Assembly (NCBI GenBank): GCA_965153455.1
Contig: OZ234500.1
Location: 9,176,001-9,240,000, forward strand
DNA: 64,000 bases
Direction: 5' to 3'
From: Sphagnum compactum
Lineage: Eukaryota > Bryophyta > Sphagnopsida > Sphagnales
A program made the position numbers and the translations under genes. Below, one piece after another: positions 57,704 through 64,000 of the stretch. Each line of letters opens with the position of its first letter. The first letter of the stretch is position 1. The notes under the pieces were generated by a model, which saw only the letters and a list, made by a program, of their open reading frames with translations, had not been told where the DNA came from and searched no databases.

Positions 57704-58361
57704 CACCAAGCAAGAGAAAGGACATTGTGTTAGAACAAGAAGTAGTGAAAGGTTTGAGCTTGTATTGCATAGGAAAAAGGAGAGAATCCTTTTGAGACAA
57801 GGTTCTTAGTTTGCAAAGGGAGAGAGAGTTCATTTCCAAGTGGTGGCATACAAGGAGCTTGCAACTTTTCCAAGTGAATGGGAGGTGTGGAAGAGACTTC
57901 TTCAAAGTGTTGTAAGTTCTTAAGTGTGGAAGAGTGTTCTTCAAGTCTTTAAGTTTCAAGTTTGAAGTTCAAAAGTGTGAAAGAGAGTTCTTCAAGTTTT
58001 TTAGGTTTCCAACATTGAAGTTTGAGGTGTAAGAGAAGTTTTTCAAGTTTCTTCTAAAGGTTTTTAGGAAACTTGTTTCGTTTAAGTTTTTTGAAAGTGT
58101 TTGCTTGTACAACATAGAAAGGGAAAATCCTTTTGAGGGAAGGCTTTTAGTTTACAAGGTTGCAAAGAGAATAGTCTTACAAGTGAGTGAGAGGTGTGGA
58201 AGAGATTTCTTCAAGGTGTTGTAAGTTTTTCAAGTGTGAAAAACTTGTTTTTGAAAGTATCAAGGTTTTCCAAGTGAAAGTGTTTGGAAGATAGTTCTTT
58301 TAGTTGTTGAAAACTTCAACTTTCAAGTTTGAGAGTGTTTGTTGTAGCATTTGTGTTCAAA

Positions 58362-61300
58362 ATGTCTTCTTTTCAAATGGAGTCCTTGAAAGTCATGGAG
58401 AAGTTTGATGGTGGCAACTTTCACCTTTGGAAGTTCAAAATGCGCATGATGCTTTCCAAACATGGGCTTTGGAAATTTGTTGATGGGAGTGCCACCTTGC
58501 CAAGTGAAGAAGTTGCAAGGGCCGATTACAACGAAAAAGAGACCAAGGCTTTTGCATTGCTTTGCGAACATCTCACGGATGCCCAACTTGCACACATTCA
58601 ATATTGTGACAATGTGAGAAGTGCTTGGGAGGCTCTTTGTGGTGTGCATGAAGCTAAGACCATTGGCAACAAGTTATTCCTTCGAAGGAGATTCTTCACC
58701 ATCAAAATGCAAGAAGGAGATGACATGCTTGTGCACATCAACACGGTGAAAGCCCTTGCGGACCAACTACGTTCCATCGAGGTGAACATTACGGATGAAG
58801 ATGTTTACATGGTACTCCTCATGAGCCTTCCTCCATCCTTTGATAACTTAGTCACAAGCTTGGAGTCCATGTCCACCAAAGATGTAGACCTTCAATTCGT
58901 TGTAGCAAGGTTGCTTCACGAAGTGTCCAAAAGAAAAGAATGTGAGAATTCCGAGACTACCGCATTAGTGAACAAAACTCACAAGCCAAATGAGAAGCTT
59001 TGCTTTTATTATAAGAAACCCGGACATTTTGTGAGAAATTGTTTGAAGAAGAAAAATGATGAAAAAAAAAAAGTTAATCAAGCTTGTGAAGATCACGAAC
59101 AAATGTTTGTTGCGGCATTGAGTGCCAATGATCATACCACGTATGATTGGATTGTCGATTCGGGTGCAACGCAACACATGACATTCGAACAAGAATGGTT
59201 TACCACGTACGAGCACATTTCCCCAAGGAGGGTGTTCATGGGCGATGACAATTTTGGAGGCCATTGGCAAGGGGAGCATCAAAGCCACATTGCAAGTGGG
59301 AGGCCAATTGACACACACAACCATCACCCAAGTTCTTCATGTTCCAAAAATGAAGAATAATCTCATTTCGGTGAGCAAACTCATTTCGGAAGGTTTCAAA
59401 GTGGAGTTTGACAAGGATGGTTATAAGGTCAACGATGCTCGAGGAGTTGTTGTGGCCCAAGCACGAAGGGACAAGAACTTGTACCTTCTTAATGTGAAGG
59501 TGCGTAAGGACATGGCACACCTTCCAAATTCTTTGGAGGAAAGTGCAATGCTTTGGCATGAAAGACTTGGCCATCTCAACATGGCAAGCCGTAAGGAGTT
59601 AGATGCCATGGTGGATGGCATGAATTTGAAAGAAGTGCCGTTACATCACATTTGTGAAGGATGCGTCAAAGGCAAACATCAAAGAACATCATTTCCCAAG
59701 GACGGAGCAACGAGGGCTTCACAACTTTTGGAGATTGTGCACACCGATGTGTGCGGGCCAATGAAGACTACATCGCATGGTGGAGCGCGATACTTTCTCA
59801 CTTTCATTGACGATTTCTCAAGGAAAACTCATGTCTATCTTTTGAAGGCAAAAGGAGAAGCGTTTGAAAAATTCAAACAATACAAGGCGTTGATGGAGAA
59901 CGAAATTGGTCACAAAATCAAAGTGATACGTTCCGACAACGGAGGAGAATTTGTGTCTAAGAAATTTGACGCATTTCTTGCGGAATGTGGAATTCAACGA
60001 CAAACAAGTGCGCCCTATTCCCCACAACAAAACGATGTTGCGGAACGTGCCAATAGAACCATCATGGAATGTGCAAGAAGCATGATTCTTGCACAAGGGT
60101 TGGAACTTGAATTTTGGGGCGAAGCGGTGAACACGGCGGTGTACATCAAAAATCGATGTCCAACCAAGGCTCTTGATTCCAAGACCCCTCAAGAAGCGTG
60201 GAGTGGTAGGAAACCCGATGTGTCTCATTTGAGAGTTTTTGGTTGCACATGTCCCCGATGAGAAGAGGACCAAATTAGACTCCAAGTCCATGCCTTGTGT
60301 GTTTTTAGGATATTACGAAGGCACCAAAGCATATCGCTTGATGTGTGTGAAAACCAAGAGAATCATCAAAAGTAGAGATGTCGTGTTCATTGAAGGGTCA
60401 AAGGAAATAGGTGGTGTACCTCATCTTGACAAAGATGAAAATGTAGTTGTGCATGAAGAAGTTGAAGGAGAAGAACCATTAACCTTTAGTCAAGATACAC
60501 CTTTGAATGAAACAAGAATGGAAGGTGTGCAAAGTGAATCCACACCAAGTTCTTCATCGGAAGAAGAATTTGTTGTTTCCAATGATAACCCATCTTGTGA
60601 ACCTTCACAAGATGAGCCGAGGGAAAGACCTCAAAGGCAACGAAGGGAATGGCCTCGGGATTGGTGGATTGCTACCAAGGAGGTGGAGCGCGCCACCATT
60701 GCTTTTTTTGAGGAGCCCCAAAATATTGAAGAAGCATTGACATGTGAAAATTCCAAGGAGTGGGAGTGTGCGATGCGAGAAGAATATGATTCCCTCATGA
60801 CAAACAACACATGGACTTTGGTACCACTTCCCGCCGGTAGGAAACCCGTTTCTTGCAAATGGGTGTTCAAAATCAAATAAGGCGCAAATGGGGAAGTGGA
60901 ACGCTACAAGGCTAGATTAGTAGCAAGAGGTTTTACCCAAACCTACGGAGTGGATTACAACGAAACTTTTGCGCCGGTCGCAAAATTTACATCTATTCGT
61001 TGTATTTTTGCATTGGCGGCCTTGGAAGACATGGAGATCCATCAAATGGACGTGAAAACCGCATTTCTCAATGGCGAGCTTGAAGAGGAGATTTACATGG
61101 AGCAACCTCAAGGGTTCGTGCACCAAGGAGGTGAACATCTCGTGTGTAAGCTTAAGAAGTCCTTGTATGGTTTGAAACAATCTCCAAGGGCATGGAATCA
61201 AAAGTTAGATGCGTTTCTCAAAAGCATTGAATTTATGAAGAGTGAGGCCGATCCTTGTGTGTACGTTGCACAAGTGGGAGATGTGAAGTTTTTCATTGTG

Positions 61301-62263
61301 GTCTATGTGGACGACCTCATTTTGGTGTGCAACGATCAAAACAAACTTTTGCAAATCAAAGAGGAGTTGAGTCAAAAGTTTGAAATGAAGGACCTCGGGG
61401 AGTTGCATTTCTTTTTGGGGATGGAGGTGGAAAGGAATCGTGATGAAAGACTCCTACGCATCAACCTAATCAAATACTTCAAGGAAATATTGAAGCGGTT
61501 TCGAATGGAGGAATGTAAGCCCATTGGAGTTCCATTCAATCCCTAAGTGAAGTTACAAAGGAATCCTAATGGAAATGATGAATCGAAGGGATTTCCATAT
61601 CAGCAAGCGGTTGGGTCCTTGATGTATGCCATGTTGTGCACACGACCCGACTTGGCATACCCAATAAGCGTGTTGAGTCAACACATGGCGAACCCTAACA
61701 TGGAGCATTGGATGGCCGTCAAACGAATCTTTCGATATTTCCAAGGTACATTGCAAATGAAATTACAATTTGGTGGAACACCATCCAAGGAAGTTCTTGG
61801 ATATTGCGATGCGGATTGGGGTGGTGATCTTGAAGATAGGAGGTCCACCACAGGGTTTGTTTTCATGATTGGAGGTGGAGCGATTTCTTGGAGTAGCAAA
61901 CGACAACCTACAATAGCATTGTCCACCACGGAGGCCGAATACATGGCGAACACGCAAGCCACATAAAAAGCCATATGGATAACAAAATTGATGATGGATT
62001 TAGGATACATGGAGGAGAAGAAAATGATGGTGATTCGATGCGACAATCAAGGTGCGATATCATTGACCAAGAATCCCACTCACCATGCACGAACAAAACA
62101 CATTGATGTACAACATCATTTTGTTCGAGAACGAGTTGAAAGTGGAGAAGTTCGATTTGAATATTGTACAACCGAACACATGGTGGCGGATGTCCTTACT
62201 AAGGCATTATCTAAAAAACGACATCATAAGTTGATAAACATGTTCGGATTAGAAACTTCATAG
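58362..62263 (+). pseudogene. gag-pol of copia element 4 (broken)
   Basis: Gag from ATG 58362 is open through the protease motif DSGATQHM. The zinc knuckle has lost a Cys (CFYYKKPGH). A two-base loss near 59250 shifts the frame. Integrase DDE residues are present, but the usual QQNGVAER reads QQNDVAER, as in element 1. The same 10-bp deletion as in element 1 occurs near 60247. Stops follow at about 60878, 61544 and 61964. The RT box YVDD is intact at about 61306. The order of domains is that of a copia polyprotein, but no full frame remains. Confidence 0.9.
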
Positions 62264-62271
62264 AGTGGGAG

Positions 62272-62758
62272 TGTTAGAAATACTATTCGTTTCTAATTCC
62301 CAATGTTGATGAATGTGTTAAACATTCATCAAAAGGATGAATAGTATACACATCCTTGTAGTTGTTAGGTTAGATTTAGAAGTGGAGACTACTTAGGGTT
62401 TGGCGGCGGCTAGGGTTAGGGTTAGGCGGCGGCTAGGTTTAGGGTTTGGTGGCGGCTAGGGTTAGGCGGCGACTAGGGCTAGGGTTTGGTGGCGGCTAGG
62501 TCAGGGTTAAGTGGCGGCTACTTCAGGGTTAGGAGATAGTATATAATGGAGTGGTTTTGAATTGTCTTTCATTCTTTCCTTTCATGGTTGTTGAGTGCAC
62601 ATAGAACCTTCAAGCTTTGTTAGTGTTGCAAGCCATAGTTTTATGATTGTAGCATTTGAAGCATACAACCTTTGTAATCTTCTTTAGTTAATACATTTGT
62701 TCCATTTCATGAACCTTGAGTGTTGCATTTCTTGCTTGTTTTCAAGTTGTTTCCAATA
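62272..62758 (+). repeat. 3' LTR of copia element 4
   Basis: Closely similar to the element's 5' LTR over its whole length, which suggests a fairly recent insertion. A percentage was not computed. Confidence 0.92.
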
Positions 62759-62870
62759 CACCATTTATGAATCCATTGTTGCACGAAAGGTGTACATGGG
62801 AGATGACACCATTTTGGAGGCCATTGGCAAAGGGAGCATCAAGGCCACAATGCAAGTTGGAGGTAAAGGT
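62759..62870 (+). pseudogene. Copia protease-region fragment of a related element
   Basis: TIYESIVARKVYMGDDTILE and AIGKGSIKATMQVGG match the segment just after the protease motif of the other copies (RRVFMGDDTVLEAIGKGS). They are too diverged to be a simple piece of element 4. Similarity ends at about 62865. Confidence 0.75.
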
Positions 62871-63330
62871 GTGATGTTCTTTATGGTATCACCCAATCAT
62901 ACTTTCACCTTGTTTTGGTTGCAGAACTTGAAAAAACCTATTGTCTTGTCCAAATCTATATAGTACTCCTTCTTGAAACACAAATTATTTAATTTTTTGG
63001 GTTAAATATTGTCTTTAGGATGTAATAAACCTCTCTAGCATCACTCCTTCTAATAGATACTCATAAACATTCTATAACCACTCAAATTATAATGTGAACA
63101 AGTGAGCATCACAGGTTTGATCAGGTACTCCAATAGGTTCAGTCTAATTAAGTAATCTACTCAATGCATTTGTTGTTAGATGGAATTTACTAAGTTTATA
63201 AACAATCTTGAAATCATACTCTAGAAACAGTATAAACCATCTAACCTGCTAGAAACTTGTGGCTTGATAATTAGATACACTAAAACCAACAAGCTGCTGA
63301 CATTCGTTGGCTGTAAGCAAAAATTCTTAG
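62871..63330. other. Intergenic / 3' UTR of the PLD gene
   Basis: No gene or repeat recognised. The part next to 63331 is presumably 3' UTR of the minus-strand PLD gene. Confidence 0.5.
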
Positions 63331-63765
63331 TTAGGTGGTGAGGATGGCAGGCAAGATATCAGACAAGGTCCCAAGTATGTTGGCATTGGTGTCGGGGAAA
63401 TGCGAGAGTCCTGGAAACTCAGACACAGATCCATCAGCAGCAATTGCAATAGGATAAGTCAACAAATGGCCAGGTAAATCCACAATCTCTTCCCTTACAA
63501 ACAGATCCCAATGCCTGTCCGCAATATTGTTGACCTTGCGGATGCATTCTAAGCTCCAGGGTTGCAAAAAGACATTGTCAAGTTTGCCCATGTGCTCATA
63601 CCACAAACCCATTCGGAATCCATGAATGTTTGATCGAAGAGGTTGATGTACTTGTCCCAGATGGTAGGGTTGGTATGCACCAATTGCCGTCTCTGTGTCA
63701 CGGCCTCCATCCATTGATCGTTGGTTGATGTTGGCGGAGCCAATCATGATGTACTCATCATCCAC
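63331..63765 (-). CDS. Phospholipase D alpha, last exon (partial gene)
   Basis: PLD alpha hydrolyses phosphatidylcholine and related lipids to phosphatidic acid, a signalling lipid in drought and wound responses. This 435-nt exon starts after a TTTCCTTTGCAG acceptor in phase 1. It opens at the Asp of the second HxKxxxxD catalytic motif ([19 protein letters not shown]), then gives [47 protein letters not shown] and PGHLLTYPI. It ends ILTT at TAA 63333-63331, matching the conserved C-terminus of plant alpha-type PLDs. The His and Lys of this motif, the first HKD motif and the C2 domain are in exons beyond the right edge. The exon appears undamaged, so the gene is probably functional. Confidence 0.93.
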   Translation of the reverse strand: MDDEYIMIGSANINQRSMDGGRDTETAIGAYQPYHLGQVHQPLRSNIHGFRMGLWYEHMGKLDNVFLQPWSLECIRKVNNIADRHWDLFVREEIVDLPGHLLTYPIAIAADGSVSEFPGLSHFPDTNANILGTLSDILPAILTT

Positions 63766-64000
63766 TGCAAAGGAAAGAAGAAAACAGACAGACACATACA
63801 CAGAGACAGCCTCTCTGTGTTAGCAAACTGCAAGCCAAGCATCCTCCACCATCTTTGAACATCTTCAACCATCTTTGTGCTCTCATGTGATCAGATTTAT
63901 GAAGTTTCTGAATGCTTTCTCGGGTATGGAAATTCCAAGATCTTATTAGGGTTAATGAAGTTTCTGAATGCTTCCCAGAGTACAGAAATTCCAAAATCAT
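63766..64000 (-). other. Intron of the PLD alpha gene (partial)
   Basis: Intron sequence upstream of the last exon. It contains a 58-bp-period tandem duplication, with ATGAAGTTTCTGAATGCTT starting at about 63898 and again at about 63956. The two copies are roughly 80-90% alike by eye. Confidence 0.75.

Larger units (their letters stand above)
57201..62758 (+). mobile_element. Copia element 4: full-structure LTR retrotransposon, defective
   Basis: 5' LTR 57201-57690, primer site 57691-57703 (same half-tRNA-iMet complement), leader, gag-pol 58362-62263, GAGTGGGAG purine tract, 3' LTR 62272-62758; 5558 bp. The left flank is pol of element 3. The right flank is a plus-strand protease fragment of another copia copy, and no target duplication matches (CTTCT against CACCA). 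One side has therefore been rearranged after insertion. Confidence 0.93.

Overview
This is a nuclear window from a land plant. The evidence is spliced plant-type genes (an EDR4-type zinc-ribbon protein, a trihelix factor, a plant alpha-type phospholipase D exon, an AXR1-like pseudogene), plant-style Ty1/copia and Ty3/gypsy retrotransposons, and long AT-rich gene-poor DNA. The relict Ty3/gypsy gag resembles families I associate with fern genomes, so a fern or other large-genome non-seed plant is my guess. That part is inference from memory, not shown by the sequence.

Layout. (1) 101-4124, minus strand: a 12-exon gene for a saccharopine-dehydrogenase-like NADP-binding protein. I could splice it end to end in one frame (422 residues). 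A 164-bp block covering its exon 1/intron 1 junction is duplicated upstream of its start. (2) 4421-17650: gene-poor DNA with a satellite of about 168-bp period (6640-7990), two fields of degenerate short repeats (8880-10680, 12600-13735) and a 112-bp tandem duplication. (3) 17651-20953, plus strand: a four-exon EDR4-family gene (925 residues). (4) 23590-25212, minus strand: an intronless gene for a trihelix factor with two DNA-binding domains, convergent with gene 3. (5) 25213-37666: AT-rich DNA with repeats and one heavily decayed copia pol relict (32370-33255). (6) 37667-62870: a nest of retrotransposons. It holds a Ty3/gypsy relict split by copia element 1, then a decayed NEDD8-activating-enzyme (AXR1-like) pseudogene on the minus strand, then copia copies 2 (plus, carrying a solo LTR), 3 (minus) and 4 (plus), all of one family. 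(7) 63331-63765, minus strand: the last exon of a phospholipase D alpha gene that continues beyond the window.

The three host genes and the PLD exon have no evident shared pathway; they look like ordinary dispersed plant genes. The copia copies do relate to each other. They share LTR ends (TG...TA), a primer-binding site complementary to the anticodon arm of initiator tRNA-Met, LTRs packed with telomere-like CTAGGGTTTAGGG-type units, and a mosaic set of shared disabling mutations. No copy has an uninterrupted gag-pol frame.

Exon limits were derived by reading splice sites and checking phase by hand. No alignment, transcript or database search was run.
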